Source: MGBC163016 sp964462135 (GTDB lineage Bacteria; Actinomycetota; Coriobacteriia; Coriobacteriales; Eggerthellaceae). Taken from it: DNA of 64,000 nucleotides. The notes beneath the pieces were generated by a model that was not told the DNA's origin, ran no database searches, and saw only the letters and a program-made list of their open reading frames with translations. A program made the translations under genes and the position numbers. Of this stretch, positions 9,202-17,554 are shown piece after piece (positions within the stretch are counted from its first letter, which is position 1; each line of letters starts with the position of its first letter). The stretch lies in contig CAYWWK010000006.1 of assembly GCA_964462135.1 (NCBI GenBank), positions 1-64,000 on the forward strand. Reading direction: 5' to 3'.

Positions 9202-10905
9202 ATGGAAGGCTTCGAGCTTATCTCAAGCGGTGCATGGTCCATCATACCGCCTCTGCTTGCGCTTGGACTGGCGCTGATCACGAAGGAGGTGTACTCCTCG
9301 CTGACGGTGGGTGTGTTCGTGGGGATGATCATCTACCAGTTCACCCTGAATGGAGCAGGCGGCGAACAGCTCATCGCGTCATTCACCATGGTGCCCCAGA
9401 TGATGGCGGAGCAGATCATGGGCAACGGTGCTCTGCTCTTGTTCTTGGCACTGCTTGGTGCGCTTACCGTGGTCATTGCCGTTTCTGGTGGCTCGCGCGC
9501 CTATGCTGAATGGGTGTCCCAGCACATCAAGAATGCGAAGATGGCGCAGATCCTCACGGCCATTCTCGGCATCATCATCTTCGTCGATGACTACTTCAAC
9601 TGCTTGACTGTGGGTGCGGTGATGCGGCCTGTTACGGACAGGTTCCATGTGAGTCGTGAGAAGCTGGCTTGGATCATCGACTCGACCGCCGCGCCCGTCT
9701 GCATCATCGCTCCCGTGTCCTCTTGGGCGGTGGCGGTAGGTGGCTATCTTGGCGAAGATGGGTTCACCACCTTCGTGGCCTCGATCCCCTACAACTTCTA
9801 CGCCCTTCTCACCATCTTTTTCGTGTTCTTCATGCTCATCAGCAATTGGGACTACGGCACTATGGAAGCAGCCCAGCAGGCAGCCATGCGCAACAAGGTT
9901 CCAGCAGAGGATGCCGTTGAGGAAGAGACGCTGGAGCGGGATGCAGCCCGCGCTGAGAATGCTCTGCTTGGGGGGAGCGTTTCGGCCGCTTCCAATGCGG
10001 CGAGCGCGAAGGCGGCGCTGGAGGTCGATCTTCCACCGAAGGTCACCGAACGTGCGGACATAGACGAGGCCGTGGTTGGAGCCATGGAGGAATACAAGGG
10101 CCTGAACATCTCCGAAAAAGGGAAAGTGTATGACTTGGTGGTCCCCATCGTGGTACTCATCGTGTTCTCCATTCTGGGAATGCTGTACTGCGGTGGCTTC
10201 TTCGAAGGGGTCGATTTCGCCACGGCAGTGGGTGAGAACCCTGTCATGGGGCTTTGCATCGGTGCCTCTGTCGCCCTGGTGTGGGCGGCGGCCCAGTTCC
10301 TTCCGCGCAAACTCACGAACCTGGGTGGATTCGTGGATGCGGTCAGCGAAGGCGTGCGTTCAATGGTAGGTGCCATCATGATCTTGGTACTGGCGTGGAG
10401 TTTGGGAGGTGTGTGCCGCTATCTGCTCGGCACGGGCGAATTCGTTTCCGGTTTCCTGAACAACCTTGGCGTTGGTCTTGATCTTCTGCCTGCCATCATA
10501 TTCGTCGTGGCAGCGTTCATCGGTTTCGCCATGGGCACGTCCTGGGGTACGGTGGCGTTGATTCTGCCCATCGTCATCGGCGTTTTCGATGCGTCCGATC
10601 CGCTCTTCTTGGTTGCAGTGGGCGCAACGCTGGCTGGTGCCGTCTATGGCGACCACATCTCACCGATATCCGATACGACCATTCTGTCCTCTGCTGGTGC
10701 GAAGTGCAATCACCTTCGTCATGTCGCTACTCAGATTCCCTACGCGACGACGGTCATGGTCGTTTGCTTCGTAGGGTATGTGATTGCCGGCTTCACGAAG
10801 TCACCTTGGATATCCTTGGGGGTTGGCATCGTATTGATCGTCATTGCCGTGCTTGTCATGCATAGGATATCCGATAGCAAGTTGGCCAGGATGAAGGAAG
10901 AATAG
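9202..10905 (+). CDS. NhaC-family Na+/H+ antiporter
   Basis: A 567-residue polytopic membrane protein with about 11-12 hydrophobic segments. It matches the NhaC-type ion antiporter fold, shown by FVDDYFNCLTVGAVMRP, an interior GTSWGTVALILPI stretch, and YGDHISPISDTTILSSAGA, a hallmark of NhaC proteins. A charged cytoplasmic insertion of ~80 residues (about 220-300) splits the two halves and is rich in E, A and R. The role is presumably sodium/proton or related exchange for pH and sodium homeostasis. It is monocistronic: a strong terminator follows at 10929. Confidence 0.9.
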   Translation: MEGFELISSGAWSIIPPLLALGLALITKEVYSSLTVGVFVGMIIYQFTLNGAGGEQLIASFTMVPQMMAEQIMGNGALLLFLALLGALTVVIAVSGGSRAYAEWVSQHIKNAKMAQILTAILGIIIFVDDYFNCLTVGAVMRPVTDRFHVSREKLAWIIDSTAAPVCIIAPVSSWAVAVGGYLGEDGFTTFVASIPYNFYALLTIFFVFFMLISNWDYGTMEAAQQAAMRNKVPAEDAVEEETLERDAARAENALLGGSVSAASNAASAKAALEVDLPPKVTERADIDEAVVGAMEEYKGLNISEKGKVYDLVVPIVVLIVFSILGMLYCGGFFEGVDFATAVGENPVMGLCIGASVALVWAAAQFLPRKLTNLGGFVDAVSEGVRSMVGAIMILVLAWSLGGVCRYLLGTGEFVSGFLNNLGVGLDLLPAIIFVVAAFIGFAMGTSWGTVALILPIVIGVFDASDPLFLVAVGATLAGAVYGDHISPISDTTILSSAGAKCNHLRHVATQIPYATTVMVVCFVGYVIAGFTKSPWISLGVGIVLIVIAVLVMHRISDSKLARMKEE

Positions 10906-10928
10906 TCCATTCATGACAGGATGAGTGG

Positions 10929-10956
10929 AGGGGCGAGCGTTTGCTCGCCCCTTTTT
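10929..10956 (+). terminator. Rho-independent terminator
   Basis: An uninterrupted 10-bp stem (AGGGGCGAGC / GCTCGCCCCT) with a 4-nt loop is followed by a T run. It sits ~24 bp after the NhaC-type gene and closes that transcription unit. Confidence 0.9.
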
Positions 10957-11168
10957 CATGTCTTGAGCAGCTATCTGTATGAGCTACACTTATCTATAAC
11001 TTGAAGAATCATATTTGCGCAGGTCAGACCGCATTTTTTCAACGGCTCGGCAACGGTTGTCCCCAAGGGGGTTCAACTCTTATCTTCTGGTAGATATATT
11101 AGACACGTGGAAATAGCTAACCAGTTCAGTAATGATATCAGCCTGACGCGCGTTGTTTGGAGGCGGAC

Positions 11169-11867
11169 ATGCAGTTGAAAGCATCTATAGATTACGCGCT
11201 TCGGGCAGTAATCTACCTTGCCATTGATGAAGGCACGGTTTCTTCCAAGAAGATATCCGAAGAGATAGCCGTTCCTCGGGACTATCTAATCCAGCTCTTC
11301 CAGCTCCTTCGCAAAGCCCATATCGTTGAAGCGCGCGCTGGGAAGATGGGTGGCTACCTCCTTGCTCAGGATTCCTCGAAGATCACATTCCTTGATATCA
11401 TCCATGCCATTGGCGATGGATCAAGATCCAAAGAGGCTGACCCTGCAGAAGAGGTCGTTGACATCCATGGGTCAAACGAACCTCCCATCGTTGAGAACAT
11501 CCATAAAACGCTTGAGCTTGCCTTTGAAAGCTACGATGCGTACCTTGACAGCATCACGGTTGACATGTTGGTGAAATGCGCCAAAGACCAAGAGAACATT
11601 GACCGGTATCTGGCTGAGCGCTTGGATCAGGAAAGCAAGCGTTTGGAAGAGAAGGCCAATGCGGAAGAGCTCGTCGAAGACGTCTTCGCAGGAGCCGCAA
11701 AAGGCATTCCTTTTCCTGACAGCACCATGCGCATTCCCTTCGCACCCCATCCCATTCCCGCCATTGCAGCTGCCAACATTCCATTCGTTGCCGTCGTGCC
11801 GGATATCTCCCATATCGAATCCACGTCTCCGGCCGCTGCCATTGAATGGAAGGTCATCCTGCCGTAG
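11169..11867 (+). CDS. Rrf2-family regulator with long C-terminal extension
   Basis: The N-terminal ~85 residues are a clear Rrf2 winged helix: MQLKASIDYALRA, then KKISEEIAVPRDYL, and GKMGGYLLA. The three-cysteine Fe-S ligand cluster of IscR/NsrR is absent; only one Cys is visible (VKCAKDQ). At 232 residues it is about 80-90 longer than usual Rrf2 proteins. The extra C-terminal part is first acidic/helical, then a Pro/Ala/Ile-rich hydrophobic tail of unknown function. The ATG is preceded by GGAGG with good spacing; an earlier in-frame codon lacks one. It is convergent with and abuts the NRAMP-type gene. The AT-rich upstream ~200 bp likely holds its promoter. Confidence 0.85.
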   Translation: MQLKASIDYALRAVIYLAIDEGTVSSKKISEEIAVPRDYLIQLFQLLRKAHIVEARAGKMGGYLLAQDSSKITFLDIIHAIGDGSRSKEADPAEEVVDIHGSNEPPIVENIHKTLELAFESYDAYLDSITVDMLVKCAKDQENIDRYLAERLDQESKRLEEKANAEELVEDVFAGAAKGIPFPDSTMRIPFAPHPIPAIAAANIPFVAVVPDISHIESTSPAAAIEWKVILP

Positions 11868-13130
11868 TCAGGCAACTCCAAGAAGCTCCATGCCGAAGAG
11901 GGCTATCGTGAGGACGGCTACTGCGCCCACCAAGGCCCACATCAAGACCTGCCCGATCCTGCCAAGCCGGTAGGTTCCCATGATGCGTGCATTCGAAGCG
12001 ATGAGAACCATGAACGCCAGCAGGATAGGCAGTATCACGCCATTCACGAACTGGGATGTGAGCATCATGGCCAAGAGATTCAGGTTGGGGATCAGCACGA
12101 CCACAGCCCCCAAGAGGATGACAGCGGTGATGATACCCTTGAAAAGAGGCGCCTCGTTCCATTTGAAGGAAACGCCCGCTTCCCACCCAAATGCCTCGCA
12201 GACGACGAAGGCGGTGGTCAAGGGCAGCACGCAGGCTGCTAAAAATGAGGCGGAGATCAGCCCGATGGCGAAGAGCGCCTTCGCATAATGTCCTGCAAAA
12301 GGCTCAAGCGCGGCAGCGGCATCAGCGGCGCTGTCAATCTGGATGCCTTGGGGGAACAGCACCGAACCCGTGGTCACGATGATGAACCAGGCAACCAGGC
12401 AGGCGGCGATGGTACCCGAGACGACGTCCACTTTCTGAAGGGGGAGATCGGACGGCTCCATGCCCTTTTCCACCACGTTCGATTGATTGAAGAACATCAT
12501 CCACGGAGCGATGGTGGTGCCGATCATGGCGATGACCACCGCCAGATAGGAGGTGCTTCCCTGCAATTCTGGCAAGAAGGTGGCCGTCACAGCCTCTTCC
12601 CAGTTCGGCTCCGCCATGAAAGCGGCTATCACATAGGTGAGGAACACCAAGGACAATGCCATGAAGACATTCTGCACGCGCTTGTAGGAACCGCCTACGA
12701 TAAGCACCCATACGACGACAGCGGCAACCGGAACGGAGAAGTATCGTGATACCCCGAACATCTCCATGCCTGAGGCGATGCCTGCGAATTCTGAGAAGAC
12801 GGTGGCGATGTTTCCGATGAGCAGGGCTGCCATGGCAAGTGCCGTGAGACGGATGCCGAACCGTTCCCGGATGAGCGCGGCGAATCCCTTGCCCGTAACG
12901 GCCCCCATCTTCGCGGCGGTGAGTTCCACCAATGCCAGCATGATGCACATGAGGGGAATAACCCACAGGGTGCCGAAGCCGAAATTCGCTCCCGCAGTGG
13001 AGTAGGTTGAGATGCCACCTGCGTCATTGCCCGCCATGGCCGTGATGATGCCCGGACCCATGGCGGCAAGCACCAGAAGCGCCTTCGGGCGCTGAGCCTT
13101 GGGTGGGGTATCGGGATACGCTGAGTGCAT
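11868..13130 (-). CDS. NRAMP-related (NRMT-like) divalent metal transporter
   Basis: An 11-TM SLC11/NRAMP-fold transporter of 420 residues. The TM1 metal-binding signature, normally DPGN, reads DAGG at residues 36-39. The TM6 signature, normally A..MPH, reads T..APW (A208-P209-W210). Loss of the TM6 methionine and TM1 asparagine is the pattern I recall for NRMTs, the magnesium-transporting NRAMP branch (structurally studied in Eggerthella lenta), rather than manganese/iron NRAMPs. Magnesium (or manganese) uptake is therefore an inference, supported by the upstream MgtE-like partner whose stop is 7 bp away. The two genes form an operon. The gene converges on and abuts the Rrf2 gene. Confidence 0.88.
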   Translation of the reverse strand: MHSAYPDTPPKAQRPKALLVLAAMGPGIITAMAGNDAGGISTYSTAGANFGFGTLWVIPLMCIMLALVELTAAKMGAVTGKGFAALIRERFGIRLTALAMAALLIGNIATVFSEFAGIASGMEMFGVSRYFSVPVAAVVVWVLIVGGSYKRVQNVFMALSLVFLTYVIAAFMAEPNWEEAVTATFLPELQGSTSYLAVVIAMIGTTIAPWMMFFNQSNVVEKGMEPSDLPLQKVDVVSGTIAACLVAWFIIVTTGSVLFPQGIQIDSAADAAAALEPFAGHYAKALFAIGLISASFLAACVLPLTTAFVVCEAFGWEAGVSFKWNEAPLFKGIITAVILLGAVVVLIPNLNLLAMMLTSQFVNGVILPILLAFMVLIASNARIMGTYRLGRIGQVLMWALVGAVAVLTIALFGMELLGVA

Positions 13131-13137
13131 GGGCTGC

Positions 13138-14499
13138 CTAGAAGGAGGGAATCCCGGTTTGCTGGAGGATCTGCATCAGGATGAGGGTGTAGATGAACAG
13201 GACCACAAGGCAACCGAAGGTGATGCCGATGATCTTAAGAATACCCATCCGCTGCTTTTCGCTGGCGACATCCTCTTCGATGGCATCCCACGCGTCCTCG
13301 GTGGTGACGATGCCCAGGATGTGTCCCTGTTCGTCTACGACAGGCATGGCGGGAATGTCGTACTTGAAGATGTCGGCCACCACGTCATCCTCTTCCACGT
13401 CCGGCGTCACTGAGATGACATCGTTGTACATGATGGTGCCGATATGGGTGTCATCGGAACTCAGGACCAACGTGCGCATGGAGAGAACGCCTGCCAAGCG
13501 GTCTTGCTCATCGGTGGCGTAGACGTAATGGACGGTAGGGTGGTCTTCGTCGAGCCCGCGCAAGACCTCAATGGTTTCGCGAACCGTGGCATTCTTGGGT
13601 ACGGACACGTACTGGGTGGTCATCATGCCGCCCGCGGTGCCATCCTTGTATCCCAGAAGGCGTCTGATCTCGGCAGCGTCTTCAACCCCCATGAGGCGAA
13701 GGAGGGTTTCCGCCTTCTCGTAAGGCAGATCGCGGACGATGTCGGCAGCGTCATCAGGATCCATGTTGCCGATGAGCTGGGCAGCCGTGGCATCATCCAG
13801 ATCATCCAGGAATTCAGCCTGCACGTCATCCATCATCTCGGAAACCGCTTCAGAAGCCTGCGCTTCATCCAGATGTTCAAAGACGCTGGCACGTTGCTTC
13901 GGATCAAGCTGTTCAAGGATGTCAGCCACATCCGCCGGATGCAGTTCGTCCAAGCGCTTGTGGGTAACGGAAAGCTGCACTTCCGACAAGTCCCGGTCAA
14001 GCAGATCCATATAGTTCCAAGCAATGATCTGCTCTTCGATATCACGCTTGAAGAGCTTTGCTGTCTTCACGACTGCGCGCTCCACAAGGGGATGCAGCCC
14101 ACGCAGGATGCCGCGTACGCCCGTTTCGGCGCCCAAGAGGCGCAGCTGCGTTCCGGATTGCGAAAGCTTGAGATCGTTCACGCGGACGACCTTCATGCCC
14201 TGCGTGTCGACGATCTGACGGTTCATCAAGTCGCGAGCCAGAAGCACCTCATCGGGCTGGAGGTAGCTGAAGCGGATGTCGGGAGCGTCCACCGCAAGCG
14301 TGATGCCGTCATCGTCGAAGGCGTCAACGTACTTGCGCCATGAGATCATGAAGGGCACGCGTCCTGGCCCCTTGAAGGCAAGGCTTGTTATTCGAGGGAA
14401 GACCTCGCCGGTGGAGATGGCCAGGTCCGAGATGGTGCCGATCTTCTCGCCTGACGCATCCACGACGGGCTTGCCCAGCATTTCAGAAAGATAGAGCAT
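13138..14499 (-). CDS. MgtE N-domain/CBS protein with PRC barrels, no channel domain
   Basis: 453 residues. Residues ~1-80 and ~90-165 look like PRC-barrel-type beta domains. Residues ~187-290 are the MgtE N superhelical domain (ELHPADVADILEQLD, DDAADIVRDLP). Residues ~297-415 are two CBS domains (TTQYVSVPKNATV; DIPAMPVVDEQG). A single TM helix (~428-447) ends the protein. The five-helix MgtE channel is missing, so this cannot conduct magnesium alone. In MgtE the N-CBS part senses cytosolic Mg2+ and gates the pore. I infer that it senses Mg2+ for the NRMT-like transporter encoded immediately downstream. AAGGA lies upstream of the start. A leader with inverted repeats precedes the gene. Confidence 0.88.
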   Translation of the reverse strand: MLYLSEMLGKPVVDASGEKIGTISDLAISTGEVFPRITSLAFKGPGRVPFMISWRKYVDAFDDDGITLAVDAPDIRFSYLQPDEVLLARDLMNRQIVDTQGMKVVRVNDLKLSQSGTQLRLLGAETGVRGILRGLHPLVERAVVKTAKLFKRDIEEQIIAWNYMDLLDRDLSEVQLSVTHKRLDELHPADVADILEQLDPKQRASVFEHLDEAQASEAVSEMMDDVQAEFLDDLDDATAAQLIGNMDPDDAADIVRDLPYEKAETLLRLMGVEDAAEIRRLLGYKDGTAGGMMTTQYVSVPKNATVRETIEVLRGLDEDHPTVHYVYATDEQDRLAGVLSMRTLVLSSDDTHIGTIMYNDVISVTPDVEEDDVVADIFKYDIPAMPVVDEQGHILGIVTTEDAWDAIEEDVASEKQRMGILKIIGITFGCLVVLFIYTLILMQILQQTGIPSF

Positions 14500-14526
14500 G
14501 AGCAGCTGTCCTTAATCCGCAGTTGT

Positions 14527-14602
14527 CATCTGACCGCGCTTGGGGACTGCCGCAAGAAAGGTCAGATGTCACATACTGTGAGGTTTCGGTTTTCGAACCT
14601 TC
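14527..14602 (-). promoter_or_regulatory. Leader with two inverted repeats before the Mg module
   Basis: Upstream of the MgtE-like gene, read on the minus strand, lie two potential stem-loops: an imperfect hairpin at ~14580-14602 (AGGTTCG...CGAAACCT) and a longer-range perfect 9-bp inverted repeat CATCTGACC / GGTCAGATG at 14527-14535 and 14560-14568. By eye it does not match the ykoK (M-box) or mgtA leader consensus. It could be a metal-responsive leader or an operator. Function is not established. Confidence 0.4.
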
Positions 14603-14680
14603 AAGTACGTTCCTTTCACGAGGGAATCTTTGCACTTGCACAAGAAGCATCGCAAGCCGATAAATGATAGCACACCCCCG

Positions 14681-14857
14681 CAGCGGAAGCCGTCACGCAT
14701 CAGCGTGCGGCCTGCCCTTACCCGAAGGGTGCGTACGCCCGTATTGTGTAGCGAAGGCTTCAGCCTTCGTTCTTTCGCAAGCTAAAGCTTGTGCTACGAA
14801 GGGTATGGCAGGTTGATCGTAGCGGAAGCCCTCACGCGTCAGCGTGCGTCTTACCCC
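14681..14857. repeat. Dispersed palindromic repeat cluster
   Basis: Three palindromic units in tandem. Unit 14681-14717 has a CACGC-ATCA-GCGTG core. Unit 14748-14797 runs from GTAGC to GCTAC with inner hairpins CGAAGGCTTCAGCCTTCG and CAAGCT-AAA-GCTTG. Unit 14819-14857 is GTAGCGGAAGCC...CACGC-GTCA-GCGTG...CTTACCCC. The same building blocks recur near 66-190, 29436-29537 and 40077-40172, always between genes. They resemble REP-type elements: a GTAGCG edge, a hairpin, and a GCTAC or TGCCCC edge. Confidence 0.75.
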
Positions 14858-14906
14858 ATCCAATGCGGATGTAGAATCTTGAATGGGATTGTTGAAGGAA
14901 AAAGGA

Positions 14907-14983
14907 TGGTGCGCCATGAGGGATTCGAACCCCCGACGGTCTGATTCGTAGTCAGCTCCTCTATCCAGCTGAGGTAATGGCGC
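14907..14983 (-). tRNA. tRNA-Arg (ACG)
   Basis: Read on the minus strand: acceptor GCGCCAT pairs with ATGGCGC, anticodon loop CTACGAA gives ACG (read as ICG after A34 deamination, which fits a tadA gene at 17048), T-arm GGTTCGAATCC, and an encoded CCA. There is one G-A mismatch at 27:43. Confidence 0.95.
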
Positions 14984-15004
14984 ACATCGAAATCAGCGAT
15001 ATGC

Positions 15005-15033
15005 ATTCTCGCAAAGCGGACTGGTCGTGTCAA
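15005..15033 (-). promoter_or_regulatory. Promoter of tRNA-Arg
   Basis: On the minus strand, TTGACA, a 17-nt spacer and GAGAAT lie about 21 bp upstream of the tRNA-Arg 5' end. This is a near-consensus sigma-A type promoter. Confidence 0.75.
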
Positions 15034-15122
15034 CCGCTTTTTCCAAAACGGAACAGAAACAGTGCATCCCAAGGCTGCTTCAAGGTAGAATAGACCACTT
15101 GAACGAAGAGCAAGGAGCATGC

Positions 15123-16559
15123 ATGCCCCAAGAGATCGCAACAGACTTGATCCGCACCGATGAAGGCGCGCTCAAGGTTGGCACGGCTGAAACGGTTCGC
15201 ATCAGCGAGGACGAGGTTGGCAAGGTCAATCTGTACGAGACCTTCGCTGACGTCAATCAGATACCTGCCCAACTCTATAAAGACCATGATGTCAAACGCG
15301 GCCTTCGCAATGCTGATGGTTCCGGTGTGCTTGCAGGCATCACCAATATCTCGAACGTGCATGGGTATCGCATCGAAGATGGCGTCAAGATTCCCGAAGA
15401 AGGATCGTTGCAATTGCGCGGCTATGATCTCTACGACCTTCTGGGGGACACTTCGACAGGGCGGCGCTATCGTTTCGAAGAGCTGACCTATCTGCTCCTC
15501 ATGGGGCAGCTGCCCACCCGGGAAGATCTTGATCGCTTCGTCTCGGTGATCGATGCGCACCGGGAGCTTCCCGACGGATTCACGGCATCCATGCTGATGC
15601 GGGATGCGGCCCCTTCCATCATGAATGTGCTCTCACGTAGCATCTTGCAGCTGTACACCTATGATGAGCATGCCGAAGAACGTACGCCGAAGCATGAGAT
15701 ACATACCGCGCTGTCCCTGATCAGCCGCTTGCCCCGTATCATGGTTCTCTCCTATTACAGCAAGCGTGCCCGTTTCTATCATGAATCAATGATCATGCAT
15801 CGGTTCTTGGAGGGCGAGACAACCGCCGAGACCATCCTTTCCATGCTGCGGCCTGACAGAAGCTATACTCCCGAAGAGGCCGCTATGCTGGATGTCATGC
15901 TGTGCTTGCATGCGGAACATGGCGGTGGCAACAACTCCACCTTCACCATGCGCGTCTTGAGTTCGTCTGACACCGACGCCTATTCGGCCTACGCGGCGGC
16001 CATCGGCTCATTGAAGGGATACCGTCATGGTGGCGCCAACCACAAGGTCCGTGCCATGCACAACGATCTCAAGGAGAATGTGCCGCAGGCCCGTTGGAGT
16101 GACGAAGGGGCGGTTGCCGATTATCTGAGGCGCGTGGTTCGCAAGGAGGCCTATGACAAGACGGGCCTCGTCTACGGAATGGGCCATGCTGTCTACACGC
16201 TTTCTGATCCGCGAGCGGTGGTATGCAAACGCTTTGCAAGTCAGCTTGCCTCCGGCACGGAATTCCAGCAGGAATTCGAGCTTTTGCAAACCATAGAGCG
16301 CATTGCTCCGCAGATCGTGGCAGAGGAACGAGGGGTGACGAAGACGCTTTGCGCCAATGTGGACATGTATTCCGGTTTCGTCTATTCCATGATGGGCATC
16401 CCGGAGGACTTGTACACGCCGCTGTTCGCCTGCGCTCGCATGGCGGGATGGGCAGCCCATCGTTTCGAGGAGATCGTGTCAGGCAAGCGCATCATCCGAC
16501 CTGCATACAAGAACACCAAACAAGACATTGAGACATATCGCCCCATGGATGAGCGCTAG
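15123..16559 (+). CDS. gltA: Citrate synthase
   Basis: Condenses oxaloacetate and acetyl-CoA to citrate at the start of the (probably partial) TCA pathway supplying 2-oxoglutarate. Catalytic-site motifs are GYRHGGANHKV (His ~302), GMGHAVYTLSDPRA (His ~355) and the NVDMYSGFVY region carrying the catalytic Asp near 412. Length is 478 residues, longer than typical 370-430-residue enzymes, with an N-terminal extension of the kind seen in some anaerobe citrate synthases. The ATG follows AAGGAG at a 6-bp distance. A 2-methylcitrate synthase activity cannot be ruled out by eye, but no prp genes are nearby. Confidence 0.92.
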   Translation: MPQEIATDLIRTDEGALKVGTAETVRISEDEVGKVNLYETFADVNQIPAQLYKDHDVKRGLRNADGSGVLAGITNISNVHGYRIEDGVKIPEEGSLQLRGYDLYDLLGDTSTGRRYRFEELTYLLLMGQLPTREDLDRFVSVIDAHRELPDGFTASMLMRDAAPSIMNVLSRSILQLYTYDEHAEERTPKHEIHTALSLISRLPRIMVLSYYSKRARFYHESMIMHRFLEGETTAETILSMLRPDRSYTPEEAAMLDVMLCLHAEHGGGNNSTFTMRVLSSSDTDAYSAYAAAIGSLKGYRHGGANHKVRAMHNDLKENVPQARWSDEGAVADYLRRVVRKEAYDKTGLVYGMGHAVYTLSDPRAVVCKRFASQLASGTEFQQEFELLQTIERIAPQIVAEERGVTKTLCANVDMYSGFVYSMMGIPEDLYTPLFACARMAGWAAHRFEEIVSGKRIIRPAYKNTKQDIETYRPMDER

Positions 16560-16633
16560 CTTGCCGTTGGGCAGTGGAGGAAGGTAAGATTGGCCTGCGG
16601 GTGTGCATGAGCCAAGGATGAGGGGGAAATCTC

Positions 16634-16873
16634 ATGACCGATGCACCGAAAAGACCTGTAGCGAAGAGCCTGCGCATCCTCACCGATGAGGTGCTCGATG
16701 GGTTTTCCCTTGACGACATCAAGTGCCGTTCCTGCAGCGGTTACGGGAATTGTGGCTTCAAGAGCAACTACCTCAAGCCCGAGGGCGGCATCGCCAGCGT
16801 CTGCATGCGCTTGCGCAAGCAGCTTCAGTGTGAGCGCGATGGCGTGGAATTCGACATCAACAACCTGATGTAG
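16634..16873 (+). CDS. Small Cys-rich hypothetical protein
   Basis: 79 residues, not recognised. It has a compact cysteine cluster CRSCSGYGNCGF (residues ~32-43), then a further Cys (ASVCMRLRKQL) and one in the LQCERDG segment, six cysteines in all. That is consistent with a small metal- or Fe-S-binding fold. No signal peptide or TM segment is seen. GAGGGGG precedes the ATG at good spacing, and codon use resembles neighbouring genes, so it is probably real. It sits between citrate synthase and a convergent tRNA-Ser gene. Confidence 0.7.
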   Translation: MTDAPKRPVAKSLRILTDEVLDGFSLDDIKCRSCSGYGNCGFKSNYLKPEGGIASVCMRLRKQLQCERDGVEFDINNLM

Positions 16874-16915
16874 CACGTAGGATGGAGAAGGGAACGGAGC
16901 GCGAACGTGAGAAGC

Positions 16916-17003
16916 TGGCGGAGGAAGTAGGATTCGAACCCACGGTACCTCTCGGCACAACAGTTTTCAAGACTGCCGCCTTCAACCACTCGGCCATTCC
17001 TCC
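16916..17003 (-). tRNA. tRNA-Ser (TGA)
   Basis: Minus-strand cloverleaf: acceptor GGAGGAA/TTCCTCC, discriminator G, encoded CCA, anticodon loop CTTGAAA (UGA), a long variable arm as expected for serine, and T-arm GGGTTCGAATCC. It is 88 nt including CCA. Confidence 0.95.
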
Positions 17004-17047
17004 GCGATTCAACTGGCAGTCAGCATAGCACATTTCACGGAATCGGT

Positions 17048-17554
17048 ATGACAGACACATTCTTTCCACCAGACGATGAGCACTTCATGAGCATCGCTTT
17101 GGCAGAGGCTAAGGCTGCTGCCGCTGCTGGGGAAGTGCCCATTGGGGCCGTGGTCGTGCATCAAGGCTTCGATCGCGCCACACGGCGGTTGACATCCGAT
17201 GCCCGTATCGTCGCCCGCGCCCATAACGAACGCGAAAGCAGGAAGGATCCCTCTGCCCACGCTGAGTTCATGGCCATGGTTGCTGCGGCCAAAGAGCTGG
17301 ATGCGTGGCGCCTTGCGGATTGCACGGTATATGTGACCCTTGAACCGTGTCTCATGTGCGCGGGCTTGATGCAGCAATCCCGGATAGCGCGATGCGTCTT
17401 CGGCGCGTTCGATCCGAAGGCCGGCGCTTTGGGGAGCCTGTATCATATCCACGATGACGAGCGACTCAATCACCGTTTCGCGGTGCGTGCTGGGGTGCTT
17501 CAGGATGAATGCGCCCAGTTGTTGAAGGATTTCTTCAGGAAGAGGAGAGGATGA
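17048..17554 (+). CDS. tadA: tRNA-specific adenosine deaminase
   Basis: Zinc-dependent deaminase converting A34 to inosine in tRNA-Arg(ACG); the substrate tRNA gene lies at 14907. Zinc/catalytic motifs are HAE (71-73) and PCLMC (100-104). The N-terminus MSIALAEAKAAAAAGEVPIGAVVV is typical of the family. An unusual ~20-residue insertion (about 37-57, rich in R) precedes the conserved AHNERE. Total length is 168 residues. The stop overlaps the ATG of ispE (ATGA), so the two are coupled. Confidence 0.93.
   Translation: MTDTFFPPDDEHFMSIALAEAKAAAAAGEVPIGAVVVHQGFDRATRRLTSDARIVARAHNERESRKDPSAHAEFMAMVAAAKELDAWRLADCTVYVTLEPCLMCAGLMQQSRIARCVFGAFDPKAGALGSLYHIHDDERLNHRFAVRAGVLQDECAQLLKDFFRKRRG

Noticed and set aside
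14527..14602. Known M-box (ykoK) riboswitch upstream of the Mg module
   Set aside because: The conserved core sequences were not seen on the minus strand; only generic inverted repeats are present.
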